Shown piece by piece: positions 1 to 11,469 of a stretch of DNA of 64,000 nucleotides. How positions within the stretch are numbered: position 1 is the stretch's first letter; every line of letters begins with the position of its first letter. The notes under the pieces were generated by a model. That model saw nothing but the letters and a program-made list of their open reading frames with translations. It was not told where the DNA came from and did no database searches. The stretch is taken from positions 744,001 through 808,000 of the forward strand of contig JACKQL020000003.1 of assembly GCA_018296165.2 (NCBI GenBank). The letters run 5' to 3'. The translations under genes and the position numbers were made by a program. The stretch comes from Termitomyces sp. T153. Taxonomy: Eukaryota; Basidiomycota; Agaricomycetes; Agaricales; Lyophyllaceae.

Positions 1-226
1 ACCTTCCAGAATGTCCAGCCACTCAGGAGTCATGATGTTGTTCTACAATGCGCCAACAAAGTTCTGGAATGTTAGGTATATAAATGCGTCCTCTGAAGGT
101 CAGCAGCTCATCCTGAAAACCCCACTCATCTGCATGCACTGACTTGACTCCACTTGCCTGTCAAGCTTGTAGGGCCTGTGCAGCCTGGGCAACTGCATCT
201 TCCTGTGCACCCTTCTGGTTCCCTTG

Positions 227-2737
227 TCAGATGTCCCTAAGGATGTTTGCCTCATCTCCCTGAGCCACAATCCCTTCTAGTGCACAGATGGCAAAGAGCT
301 CTGGCTTGAGGAGGACAATGTTGTCATTATCTCCCACTCCAGTGCCATGGTTCACCTGCCTGGACAGTGCATCTGGTTTGCCCATGCTCCATCCTGGTTT
401 GTGGTGCAGTGAGAAGTCGAAGTTGGCCAGATACAGAGACCACCACACTTGATGTTGATTGAGTTTCTTAGCATAACGGAAGTACTCCAGGTTCTTATGG
501 TCTGTCCAGACTTCAAACTTATGTCATGCACCCTCAAGGAAATGCTGCCATTCTTCAAAGGACCAAATAATTGCCAGCATCTCCTTGTCATGGATCTCAT
601 AGTTCTGTTCCACTGCATTAAGGCTCTTGGAGTAGAAGGCTACTGGGTGCCATTTGCCATCCTCTTTTGACTGCTGGGAGAGGACTGCCCCTGTAGCAAA
701 GTCTGAGCTATTTGCTTCCACATGGAATGAAGAGTCATTGTCAAAGAACAGGAAGACTGGCTTTGAGGTCATAGATTGCTTGAGGGCATCAAAGGCAGCT
801 TGCTGTGGGGGCTTCCACCACCATGCAGTATCCTTAACTGTGAGATCAAAGAGAGGTTGTGCATGGTGGGAGAAATTCTGTATGAACCTCCAATAGAAAT
901 TGATGAACCCAAAAAAGGCCTGAACTTCCTTTTTGTTCCTTGGCTCAGGCCACTCTGCTACCCCTGCCACTTTAATGGGGTCCATCTTGGCGGTTCCATG
1001 TGAAATGATCAAACCCAGGTATTCCACTTTTGTCTGTTCAAACTTGCACTTCTCAGGCTTTAAATAGAGCTGGTGTTGGCAGAGGCGTTCCAAGACAATG
1101 CATGTGACCTGGCGGTGCTCCTCCTGAGTTCTTGTGTGGATGAGGATATGGTCAAGATACATGCAGACAACACCTTCCACAATCAGATCATGGAAAATGT
1201 CATTCATCATAGTCTGAAAGGTGGCTGGGCTATTGGTGAGACCAAAGAACATTACCAGAGGTTCAAAAAGTCCACGATTAGTTTGGAATGCTGCCTTCCA
1301 CTCATCCCCTTCTTTGATGCATACATTGTTGTAGCCCCAGCAGACATCCAACTTAGTGAAATAGCATGCACCTCAAAGGTTGTTGACAAGTTCTGAGATG
1401 AGTGGCAAAGGATAGTGGTTCTTCACTGTCATTGCATTCAGGACACAATAATCCTGAACCAGACAAAGAGACCCATCCTTCTTCTTAATAAAGAAGACTG
1501 GGGAGGCCATTGGAGACTTGGAGGGTCTTATTCATCCTGAGCTAAGATTCTCCTGCAGGAAAGCATCCAGCTCATCCTGTTCATGGGGTGCAAGTGGATA
1601 GACCTTGCAACTGGAGGGCTCTGCATCTGGTATCAGCTCAATCACATGATCCCACTGCTTACGCTCTGGAAGTGAATCAAAGGAGGCCTTGGAGAATACA
1701 TCCTCAAAGTCATGGAGGTGATTGGAAACAGTGCTAGGGAAAGGCTTGGGCTGTGAATTTGCCGCAAATGCCTCAGCCAAATGCTGAGAAGTTGTCTGAC
1801 TGGCCTGAATCTCTGCCACTGCAGGAGGGAGGCAGAGGGTTGTAGCATAGATCCAATCACCCACCTCTATATTCTCATCTGGGGACTCTGCATCTGGAGT
1901 GTGGGTCCATTCTCCTCCTCCTTCCTCTTCCTCTGGAGATTCACACCCAACACCTTGGACATCCTCATAGAGGGCCTCTCTATAAGGGAATGCCAGAGGG
2001 GGGGGACTCAGGAGGTCAAGATCAGCATAAGGGAGATGCCCAGCACAACAGGCATGTATAGCAGCACACTCATGAACTTTGGCTCTCCACTCTATATGGG
2101 CTTCTTCTGCACAAGTAACACAGCAACATGGGCAACGACTCATCTTCACCTCACCCTTAGTCCAGTCAATCTCTGGATTGTGTTCATGTAGCCAGGTGAA
2201 CCCCAAGATCATGTCTTGCTTTCCCAAACTAGTGACAGCAAAAGCAGCTCGCTCTGAGTGGTCTTGGTAGTGGAGGACCAGGTCCACCACAGAGTGAATA
2301 GAGCCAGCTTCATTGAGCATGCCATCAACATTGTATACAGGGATAGGACAAGAAAGGGGGCAAGTGGTCAGGCGGTGTTGTTGCACATAGTCAGTGTCAA
2401 GGAAGAGGCCTGTTGCACCACTATCAAGGAGGGCAACCACACTTTGGATTTGCTGGGTGTCCGTTGTTTCAATCTCCACCTGTAGCTTCAGGGAGTTGGT
2501 AGAAGGGGTGGAAGCAACAACATAACAGTGGGGAAGGCAGCGTTCCCATGCAGGGATGCGAGGGCATGTGCTGGGGAGTGTGTTTCTGGCTGAGACTTTA
2601 GCTGGAGGGGGAGTTTGTACGTCTGAGGAGGGGCTTATTGCTTCAGGCATAGTATCAACAATGGCAATGGATATATTTGATTCTATGGACAGGGGAGCGA
2701 AATGATTAGTACTGGGCAATGGGGGCATACTGGTCAT
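227..2737 (-). pseudogene. pol: Gypsy-A pol: protease, reverse transcriptase, RNase H, degraded
   Basis: The first open stretch (2737-1532) contains the retropepsin motif LLDSGATGLFLD and the approach to RT. The second (1351-524) holds RT (FFGLTNSPATFQTMMND) and the RNase H start (HVEANSSDFATGAVLSQ). The 448-227 stretch contains FSLHHKPGWSMGKPDALSR, the usual end of Gypsy RNase H. The catalytic YxDD box reads YLDH, so the second Asp is lost. In-frame TGA codons lie between 1531 and 1352. Several positions where the family normally has Arg are Cys, His or Gln, as expected from CpG to TpG/CpA change. Not functional. Confidence 0.88.
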
Positions 2738-2739
2738 CC

Positions 2740-4056
2740 ATTGCCCTTTTAAAAATCCTCAGACTCTGTAGGAACTTCCTCCAATCCATTGGCCACTTCC
2801 TCAGGATGGACAGCTATAGGTGTGTCTGGAGAGGGAGTTCCTGTGGCATCCCAGGCTGCAAGGAGTTGGATGAGCAGCTCTTCTTACTCTGATGCTGACA
2901 AGTAGCAAACTTCTAGCTCTTGAGGACAGTAATGGGCAAAATGACCTGCCTTCCCACAGTGTTGACACAGCAAGGGGGTGGTGGACCACTGTCGGGAAGC
3001 ATCAACATCCATTGGAACTCCTTGGGGTAAGGAGCGTAGGGGAGCAGCATGAGGCATGAAGGAAGGAGCTGCACCTGGTCATGAGGATGCTGGTGCAGGT
3101 GCAGAAGAGAGAGCTTGGGGGGTGAACCCTCCACGAGAAAAAGGGAAGGTTGGAGGTTGCATCCGCTGCAGCTCACATTGCAGTTCCATGAGCTGCTACT
3201 GCTCGTGTGCCACCTTGTACCAGGTATTGACCTGCTCATCATCTGGGTGCCCTTCTGCCATGCTGTCTATACTATCCCTGAGAGAGGGGTGGAGTCCATC
3301 ATGGAAGGTTAGGCAGAGTTGTAGACCATCTGGATATCCAGCCTGTTCAACTAAGGCATGAAAGGAGTCAATGTACTCATCAAGTGACTGCTTTCCTTGA
3401 CCATACTGAGTTTGGTCTTGAAGGGAAAGTGCTGCAGTTTTGGCTGGGTCAAGGGGGAAGAACTCTGCTCAGAACTCCTTCTCAAACTCTGTCCAGCTAG
3501 AGAAACTCTCCACTCCTCTTGGGCATCAGAAGATACACAGTGCATAAGTTGAGGCTCAACCAGCCTTCATATAGGAGAAGACCCAGGCAATTTTCAAGGC
3601 ATCTGAGGTAAAGGCTTCACCACTCGGCTGGATATAGGTAATGTAGGACTGGAGGAAACGTTCTCCAGCCTTACAATCTCCATTGTATACATCAGGGAGT
3701 GCAGGATGAGGGAGTTTGGAACAAGGAGCTGAAAGGCCTAAGCCAGATGCAGATGCAAACTGTTCTGCAGCAGCTGGAGCCAGCAAGCCTGAGCTAGGTG
3801 CAGACACAAACCGTTCTGCATCTGCTGAGGGCATCAAAGGAGTGGTAGGAGCAAGGGGGAGATGTTCCAGAAGGGCTTGTAGAGAAAGGGACACTGCTTC
3901 AGTAGTTTGATGGAGTCCAGTGAGTTTAGCCATGTAGGAAGTAAGGGAGGCTTGAGTAAGTTGAACCTGTGTTTCCAGGGACAGTAAACGACTCCAGGCA
4001 TCATCCTGGGGGCTTGAAGCATCAGGGGGAGGTGCTGGAGGGGTTGGCTGGGTCAT
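2740..4056 (-). pseudogene. gag: Gypsy-A gag (capsid and zinc knuckle), degraded
   Basis: A 166-residue open stretch (4056-3556) starts MTQPTPPAPPPDASSPQDDAW and is rich in Pro/Ala/Ser with a Leu-rich, probably helical part. It continues through frameshifts into capsid-like sequence and then a CX2CX4HX4C knuckle, CQHCGKAGHFAHYC, near 2967-2926 in the stretch 3242-2913. Retroviral-type Gag packages element RNA. At least two in-frame stops and one frame change break the ORF. The first residues match the short gag fragment at 35649-35812, which supports the start. Confidence 0.8.
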
Positions 4057-4172
4057 AGGAAGAGCACAGGGGCACTAAGACACTGGTGGGGGAGAGACTT
4101 TTTGAGGAACCAAGTAGAAGCTCAAGTAACCAAAAAGGGGGCTCCCAGACCAAATCTGGAGACTTGTTCTGC

Positions 4173-4612
4173 TGTAAGGGTGACCTCTGGAGGCTGGGGC
4201 TCAATCACACAGCTGGCAAAGGGAAATCCAAAGTCTATTCAGTACTGTACAGTGTCTACTGAGATAACTACTCACCTGGCAAAGGGAAATCCAAAGAGAA
4301 CAAGTCTGGGGATTCCATAGGCCAGGTGTGATGCTTTAGAGGCTTCAGAAGCATGAGAAACAACTGTACAGTATGACAGAGAAAAAAGACACAAGTGATG
4401 TGTCAGCAATTGGTCAGCAGTTACATAAGCCAGTGGCAGTGTCAAAGAGCCACACTTGTCTGAATTATTGACAGAGAACCGGTGCAGCCTGAGGGCTGAA
4501 ACTAGGACCAATAGATAGGGAAAAGGAAGGAGAATAAAGGAAAACTATAACAGAGCAAATCTGACCAGAACTGGAGGAGGAGAAGGGGAAACAAGTGAGA
4601 CATCCCCTGACA
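4173..4612 (-). repeat. 5' LTR of Gypsy-A copy 1 (about 440 bp)
   Basis: On the minus strand the LTR starts TGTCAGGGGATGTC and ends CACCCTTACA, so it has TG...CA termini. The same ends occur at 35110-35628, 52442-52851 and 53445-54001. The element's gag starts about 115 bp downstream. The LTR lengths in the four copies differ (440, 519, 410 and 557 bp). Confidence 0.8.
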
Positions 4613-5900
4613 GTAGGAATAGGGTGGTTGGGTGCCATCACTGCAGGGAAAGAGGGTGTGTTGAGAGTGTCTTTATAGGATGATGGATGTGATTGAGGAA
4701 AGGAAAATAATTTTCATAGAAGATGAAAGAATGTTGGGCTTTTGTATTCAAAAATTGAGGGTGATTGAGCATGAGCAGTTTTCAAAAGACACATAGACCT
4801 GACTGAGGGCAGTCAGTAAAATAGTGTGGGGGAGGTGATATGCCTGTCTCATATTTGAGACCGGTTAAAAGAACTAGGAAAAATTGAGCTTACCAAATTA
4901 AACAAGCTGAAAACTGTAAGCTTGGGTAAGATGCTAAAAACCGTAGGCATAAAAACATACCTAGTAAAATAAGAATCACTGAAGAACCCAAAAAGCACAT
5001 ATGCAGTGACACCAGCAGGATCTATGACGTTGAGAACAGAGGCTGGTCATGTGTTCAATTGACAATCAATGGCTATGCTCAGCAAAACTGGCTAGAAAGC
5101 TAACTGATGCTGAGGACAGCTATGGACATCTAAACACAACAATAAAAACCCTACCTCCCCTCGATACCATATGCCAGACCACCTGAGATCCAAGATGGCT
5201 GCTATACAAACCATGCAAAGCCTATTGAAGAGAAGTTGGATGGAAAAAGAGTAAGAGAAAAGGGGTTGGACAAACAAAAAACTGAGTAACACTGACCCAG
5301 CATGTCATCTCGTATGAACAACCAATAAGAAAGAAAGGCCAAGGAAAAGGAAAACCACATGGTACACTCACAGGTGCGCATGGAAAACACTCTGGCCCAT
5401 GCGCACACAATGAGCTATAAAAGGAGAGAAGAATTGGGGGAGGTGACAAGCAACGACGTACCACGGCTCGGCTAGCCCCAGGGAGCAGCTATCTTAGGCT
5501 TACGAGTATTTAGTTGGTTCGGGTTTTTGAATTATATATATTTTGGACCCATTCAAAAGTTCGAGGCCATCTCAACTAGCGAATAAACCAATTTAAATTT
5601 ATATCTACGATTGTAACATCTATGTGAGCTTTCATGTAACTTAAGCCTCCAAAACTCTGTGAAAAGAAAGTTTGATCCGTTGATCCGATCAATTAACGGC
5701 ATCAAAACTTACATTTCGCATCAATATGTATATGTATGTGTGCGCAGGTTTGATTTGGGACCATGGTGCTGGCCTGTAAAATGTTGGGTAAATCTTCAGG
5801 GAAACCTTACTGAAATGCAACTGCTATGGTCAAAAAATGGATCATTGCTATCAAATTGTCTTTCAAGGCAATTTGAGCTGAAATTGTGAAGAAATTTTGG
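4613..5900. other. Non-coding stretch, possible old solo LTR or promoter piece
   Basis: I see no convincing ORF here. A TATA-like TATAAAAGG sits at about 5415 and an AATAAA at about 5581, with CpG returning from about 5440. That spacing would fit the promoter and polyadenylation site of an old LTR, but I could not define termini or a target duplication. Confidence 0.3.
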
Positions 5901-5949
5901 GTCTATTTGAATTTGTTCTCAATTTTACAGCAGTAAAAATCTGAGGCTC

Positions 5950-6260
5950 TGTGCTGTGTGTGTCGGGCCAAGACACCATGTAATCTCACACTTGGATGAC
6001 AATGAATGGACAATGGGATGAAAATGTATATATTCAGGCCACATAGGAACAGCACCCTCAGTTGTTTATACGGAACTAAGGGTGAGCCAGTTAAGGCCCC
6101 GGGAAGTTCCTGCCAACCCTTGTCTGTCATATAGCAGATTTGAGGCCAACTTTCGAAATATCTGCGTCCGAACTTTGCGGATTCGAGGCCTGTAGAAGGC
6201 AATCTAAGTCCGTATTATTGCGGATTTGAGGCTCAGTTGGGCGAAAATTTTGTAAACTTG
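5950..6260. repeat. Candidate solo Copia LTR fragment
   Basis: On the minus strand this region contains CAACTGAGGGTG followed by an AT-rich stretch with CATTGTCCATTCATTGTCA. This resembles the Copia-B LTR at 57920-58159, which has an ACTGAGGGTG box and then ACAATGGGACAATGG. It also contains the CCCTCAGTT/AACTAAGGG hairpin seen in the other Copia LTRs. The ends are not clear and the similarity was judged by eye. Confidence 0.35.
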
Positions 6261-7078
6261 GTGGAAGATCTCGAGCTTTCGAGCCTCAAGTCTTTTGACG
6301 TGAATTTACGTATCAAGTGCTACAAACCTGATAGCTAGAGAACTTATATCGACATTGGTATACTAGGTTGGTATTCCTCACCCTGCATGGCTGCAGGCAT
6401 CATGCCAGACCACTCAACACCAACACGGGAAGCTCTCATTTGTAGGGCACGAGGAAGACGACGCATTCGCAACATCGACATCCTGTCCACTGACATCATT
6501 CCTTTGATTGACAGAAACAAAAAAATCAGTGCATCGACGATTGATGCCGTAAATGCTAATGGCCATTCGCACTGGATTGTGCTGTCAGCATGGCTTGGTC
6601 CACTTGTATAGAAAGATATCTAAATAAGTCATTAGTATGTATTGTACCTACTGTACTCTGATTTCTAAGCTCAGCAGTGGCGCTCTTGCATAGTAGACGA
6701 AGAGAATTGAAATCAAAGAAAGATCAGAGAATTTCCTTTTTTGGGTATATATTGTCCGTTATTGCGGATTTGCGGCCTTGAAGATAACGAATACTGATGT
6801 CCTCGTAGATTAGAATTGACATTGAATATGTGAAATAGTCCAAGTACGTACCTGATGTCCTCGTAGATTAGAATAAAGAATACGAGGACATCAGAACATG
6901 GAAATAATCTATGGTCACATGGTGTGAGGAGTCGTCATCGTGAATAGATCTTACGTTGTGGCACTCCTGCACTCATATCAACTCAACATAGCTATCAGGA
7001 ACCGACTCGAAGTCGCGAATCTAGAGTACAGGCCGAAAAATTCTACGTCCGGCCTAAGCCTGCTGTAATATGAAATTT
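6261..7078. other. Intergenic DNA with short repeats, no gene seen
   Basis: The only long ORF (6387-6611) shows no recognisable motif and is probably chance. The region holds a direct repeat of TGATGTCCTCGTAGATTAGAAT (near 6794 and 6853) and an inverted copy that makes a hairpin (6852-6894). It also holds the last of four copies of a TTGCGGATTTGAGGC-like word (near 6761). Confidence 0.5.
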
Positions 7079-9033
7079 CTAGAGAATATGAGTACCTTTG
7101 ACCTTTGAAACAAGATACCGGGAGACGACAAAGCATAAAGTCCCCATGAAAACACAAACACCAGAAAATAAAAATGGTCTCCACCAAATGAAGGACCCTT
7201 GAAGCAATGCACCAGAAATCGGAGTCCCTAAGAATCAGATCAGTAATCTGAAGTCTAGGAATCGCTTATTATAGTCAAAGGCCATACCAACAAGCCCGCC
7301 AATACCTTGAAATCACGAATGAGAAGGTTCACCCCCAGACATGACACGTCACGGAGTCGACATACCTGTGAAGGTGAAGCAAATACCCAAACGTGCACCA
7401 ATCTCTGAATTGTTCCTCGCTAGGGAGCTGATCATTGGCGACACTAAACCTGCATCTGAATTCAGACGATGTATTAAGCAGCGTGAGCATAGGAGGCAAG
7501 GAGTAAAGTACACACATGCTCCGGAAAAGAAACCATACATGACAGAAAAGATCATTGTTCCCGCGACATCCTTAATGGCAAGCGGACAAAATACAAGAAT
7601 ACCTGTGATAGTTGTGCACAGGATGACCATGTTGAAAACGCCAACACTGTTGACTAGCATGTTCGGAAAAATTCGACCAAATACGCTCGCCCCATTGAGG
7701 ATAGCTATCTGAGTATTTTGTGAGGTTGTGATTAGGGAAAGCGATAAGGACTAACCGTGTAGAAGGCAAGATTAGCATTGATACCGATTTTGATCGCGTT
7801 GAGCTGGAGGAAGAATATGGGGAAATAAAGGCCAGTGTAGATGAGTGTTGTCCTATCCGTTCCACCACGACACATCAACGTCCATCCAAAAAGAATACAG
7901 AAGTTATCATACCCGCAGACCATGATCACATATGGCGGGTCTCGAAGGAAATTATTGAATACTGCGGTTGTACTGATTTGACCCTTCGTCGGCCGAAATC
8001 TGGGCCTGAGTAGCAGGAGAGCAATGGCGAGAAGGCCAAGACATAAACCTGCACTCGCTCTAACACCACCATGGAAGCCCGCGGGGCCGTAGAACAATTT
8101 GTTTAGCATAATGGGGTGCAAGGCACCGCCGACTGCGGAGCCCTGTTGTAAGGCATGAGACCTCTCATATAAAACGGTTACATTAGAATCGGATGCGCAC
8201 AGTGGTGGCAATACCCATCGCGATGGGCCGCCGCCGTTCAAAATATTGCGAAAGCACCGCCATTCCTGGAACATACGACAACCCAGTCGCAATACCGACA
8301 CCTAGCCCATGGGATAGAAACACCTATAGAGTGGTTTAGAATCGAAAAATGCGGGATCTCTGAATGAAACTACTTGATAGTATTGACCGGCATGTGTCAA
8401 GGAAAGCATAAAAAGGCAAAATACGAAGAGTAAAGAACCGCCAATCATTAGATGGTAACTGCTGAATATTTAGCAACCATATATTCACAATCATGGCCAA
8501 GGATCACTCACAAGTAGCCAGTATCGTATGCTCTGCCAGCAACCAGACCACCGGATAGAACAAGAAAGAGCTGAACGCTACCTATCCAACTGGTCAAGAG
8601 TGATTATCAATATTTTGTCATTGATAAACATTAAACACACCTTATCTGTGACGATGAATATTTATCTCGCAGATAATTGCGGACGTAGTAATCTATGATC
8701 ACGCTGAGAACGGCGCAAAAAGTACATTCAATTGACCTGACCATTGTAAACACCGTATGCGTTTGCATATCTGAGATAGAAGATATTAGTCGGGGAAAAG
8801 TTCGTTCGGAAAGAATTTCGACTCGCCCAAAGGTGCAAAATTGCAATAACCAACTATATGTCAGAATAGGATAAGATTAGTTGTGATTTTCAAGCAAAAT
8901 GAATATCAACTCACACTCCAAGAACCACCGACCATGCTCTCCATCCACCATCTGGGTGATGCGATCCTAAATTTTGGGCCTCAGACATGTTTTCTGATTC
9001 TTTTTCTGGTTGTTTAGTTTCAAGATCTTCCAT
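7079..9033 (-). CDS. MFS transporter, monocarboxylate-transporter-like (MCH/MCT family)
   Basis: A multi-exon membrane transporter. The start codon at 9033-9031 gives MEDLETKQPEKESEN, and the PDGGWRAWSVV box just before TM1 is typical of fungal monocarboxylate-permease homologues. Later exons give YANAYGVYN and then DYYVRNYLRDKYSSSQI, LGVGIATGLSYVPG, GSAVGGALHPIMLN, LARNNSEIGARLGICFTFTG and, in the last exon, GTPISGALLQGSFIWW. The stop is TAG at 7081-7079. Introns are short, with GT-AG ends. The exons stay in frame across the junctions I checked, so the gene appears intact. Family members carry monocarboxylates, riboflavin or unknown metabolites; substrate cannot be assigned. A decayed divergent paralogue lies at 28697-30260 across the Copia-A insertion. 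Confidence 0.85.
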
Positions 9034-9978
9034 GGTCGGTCTTTGGTCGGTTTGGGCAGCACCAGGATATTAACAAACACCCAATTAAGAAGTAGAGTGT
9101 ATCGGCAGGCCTGAAAGTGTGCACATGGTCATCATGCATGCGCTAGTAGTTGTTTGCCGTTCGCGCGCGGAAGGATCTAATCCGATCTTTTTTCGAGATT
9201 TTTTTTCATTGGAATTTGTCATCAATCGTGGACCTGGATTGAGGCCAGAAATACACCGTCGTTTTATTCAAATCAGTCTGACAAAAACGACTCGTCGAAT
9301 ACTCACCAGCACACAGTGCGTGTCAATTTGACGTCAATGATATGTTGAACCCATGGTTTAGACAACCGGCGGCACCGGTAATTCGAAATGCCGAATCCGA
9401 CATCCGACCTCTTCAATCAAGTTAGAGATCTTCCTATTGGCTCTTGCTGGTTCATTTCACGACAAATTATCTATGATTGGAAAGGCTCTTGTTTGTTGCG
9501 CTCAGTGTATGTATTTCTAAAATCCAACAGCATATCCCCCTCGAGCTCATGAACGTTTGAGTAGTTCAAAAAAGTGTGATCGGCCGATGACATCGCAGAT
9601 AGTTGTGGCACAATGCATAAGTAGCCTTGTGACATTTCTGTATATTTTAAGTGAGTAAGACGAGAGCTTTGAAGTTGAATAATAAGTAATGGCAAAGATG
9701 TACCTTCGACCAAATATCGGGATGGCTTATACTATGAACGTTCTTGCAAATTGTCACAGCGCTGGGAGATGTCAAAGACATACACCCTCGTGCTTATGTC
9801 CACCTAAGCTTGGATCAGCGACTCTCAAGACGGTGCCCACGTTTTTCAGGTCAGTCTCTCGTATACTTGCGCATTTGTTACGGATTATCGATAATGCCCG
9901 AGGTTCCCGAAGCTACGATAAGGTTGCGTTACGTTGACTGGCCGAAAAAAGTATATACTTACAATTCTGTACTTAGTG
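9034..9978. other. Upstream region of the MFS gene, no gene seen
   Basis: About 0.95 kb between the MFS start codon and the Copia-A target duplication. CpG is present and T-runs occur near 9190. The ORFs here are short and have no recognisable motif. Before Copia-A inserted, this and 28357-28696 would have been one divergent intergenic region of about 1.3 kb. Confidence 0.5.
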
Positions 9979-9983
9979 ATGGA

Positions 9984-10329
9984 TGTAGAACTAAGTAAGG
10001 ATCACGATCATCAGTTCAGTAAATAGAACTCATATTAACCTGTAGAACTAAGTAAGGATCACGATCTACAGGTCTGATAAGTAAGAGTATCAAGAACATG
10101 AAAATAAGTAATGCACCCTCAGTTCGGTAAATAGAACTGAGGGCTTCCTAATCGGGAAAGTAAATACTATTGAGCGATCGCGCGTGTGGCTGCAAAGTAC
10201 TGTATAGTAGCGATTGGGAGCTCGTCATATCGGGGACGTAACACTCTGGATCCAAGGAACGAAATCAGTCCAGGCATAAGCGAGCGCCAGGGAAACGCCG
10301 CCGCCTCAGCAATGAGTCTCCTCATAACC
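9984..10329 (-). repeat. Copia-A 3' LTR, CpG-rich
   Basis: 346 bp with about 18 CpG dinucleotides. It contains two copies of TGTAGAACTAAGTAAGGATC (9984 and about 10040) and a hairpin CCCTCAGTTC/GAACTGAGGG (10116-10143). On the minus strand it follows a purine run, GGGGAGGG. Its partner at 28012-28351 has no CpG. Confidence 0.85.
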
Positions 10330-10344
10330 CTCCCCGAGACTCAG

Positions 10345-11465
10345 GGCTGTGGCTTGAGTCCGAGAAGGCTGACCAGATAGTCATGAGTCGATCGGGAGAG
10401 AGAGGTTCAGTGAAAATGTCGGCAGGGTTTTCAGTGGAGGGAATGTGTGAGACTTCGATGTCACCTTTCTGAACGCACTCTCAGATATAGTGATGCCGGA
10501 TGTCGATATATTTGGCTCGAGAGTGTCCTTTTGTGTATTGAGCAAGTGATATTGCAGGTGAGTTGTCAACGCAGATTGAGCGGGGAGGCTTTGAGGAAGA
10601 TCAACCTTGAGGAGTTAGTTGTACATCCAGATAGCTTGCTGTGAGCCACGAGTCAAAGCCATGTATTTGGCTTCAGTGGTGGACAATGCCACCGTTGATT
10701 GCTATTTCAAACTTCAAGATACTGTGCCGCCTGCCATGGTGAAGACATACCCTCCAGTAGATCGATGGGTATCTAGATCTCCCCCATAATCTGAGTCAAT
10801 GTACCCGATGAGTCCTGTTCACATACTGCATCACATGGACAAGGGCTTTCCAGTGAGCAGGTCCAGGATTGTTCTGGAACCTATCCAGCAGCCTAATGGC
10901 ATAGGATAAGTCCAGGTGCGTGGCTGCTTGGGCCCACATGAGGGACCCTAAAGCCTCCTGATATGGTTTGTCCTTCATGTACTTAATCTCAGAGTCATTT
11001 TGGGGTGTCTGAGAGTTGGCTAGGATAAGTCCGACTGGCAGTGGGGTTTGGCAGTGTTTTGATGTTGCTAATCCAAAACAATCCAGCATGCATTTTAGGT
11101 AGGATTTCTGTGACATGGAAATATCTCCTGAAAGGGGGTCGTGGCCAAAACAAATGCCAAGTATGTAGTTGAGGTTGCCCATGTCTTTTATCTCAAATTT
11201 ATCACCTAATTCCTCCTCGCCTGTTTTGCTCCGTCTTCAGTGGTTGATGTGCCTAATATGTTCATCTCCAGTGTGTTTGAATTGTACACAGCTGTCAGCT
11301 CACAAGGCTAGATAGCCCAGATCATTGTAAGCTTTGTTGAGATTATGCCACCAACTGTGGCCTCCTTGCATAAGGACATAGAGGGTTTTCTTTGGGTGTA
11401 GGACCTTACCCTCCCCCCTTTGAAAACCCAGCAGTGGTCACATGTACACCATGTGCTCCAAGTTA
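10345..11465 (-). pseudogene. pol: Copia-A pol: C-terminal RT and RNase H
   Basis: On the minus strand 11182-10796 reads MGNLNYILGICFGHDPLSGD and later LGSLMWAQAATHLDLSYAIRL, the palm/thumb region of Copia RT. RNase H follows, with a stretch equivalent to DSDYGGDLDTHRSTGGYVF and the end signature NPADIFTEPLS near 10420. Single in-frame stops break it. CpG density falls from the LTR end (10.4 kb) toward 11.4 kb. Confidence 0.8.
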
Positions 11466-11469
11466 CTGT

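Larger units (their letters stand above)
1..4612 (-). mobile_element. Ty3/Gypsy LTR retrotransposon Gypsy-A (copy 1), 5' part, cut by window edge
   Basis: Reading the minus strand from right to left gives a 5' LTR (4612-4173), gag with a CCHC zinc knuckle, aspartic protease, reverse transcriptase and RNase H. Integrase would follow beyond base 1. The order PR-RT-RH is Ty3/Gypsy. Another copy in this window (around 54 kb) ends in a chromodomain, so the family is probably a chromovirus. All reading frames carry stops or frameshifts and CpG is nearly absent, so the copy is dead. The downstream end lies outside the window, so no target duplication can be tested. Confidence 0.9.

Noticed and set aside
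5092..5464. Three overlapping minus-strand ORFs rich in Phe/Leu/Cys
   Set aside because: No family motif, compositional hydrophobicity from CT-rich strand, CpG-poor repeat-like context. Not called as a gene.
6387..6611. 74-residue plus-strand ORF MAAGIMPDHSTPTREALICR
   Set aside because: No recognised domain, no promoter or intron evidence; likely chance ORF.
7341..7712. 123-residue plus-strand ORF
   Set aside because: It is the complement of exons of the minus-strand MFS gene.
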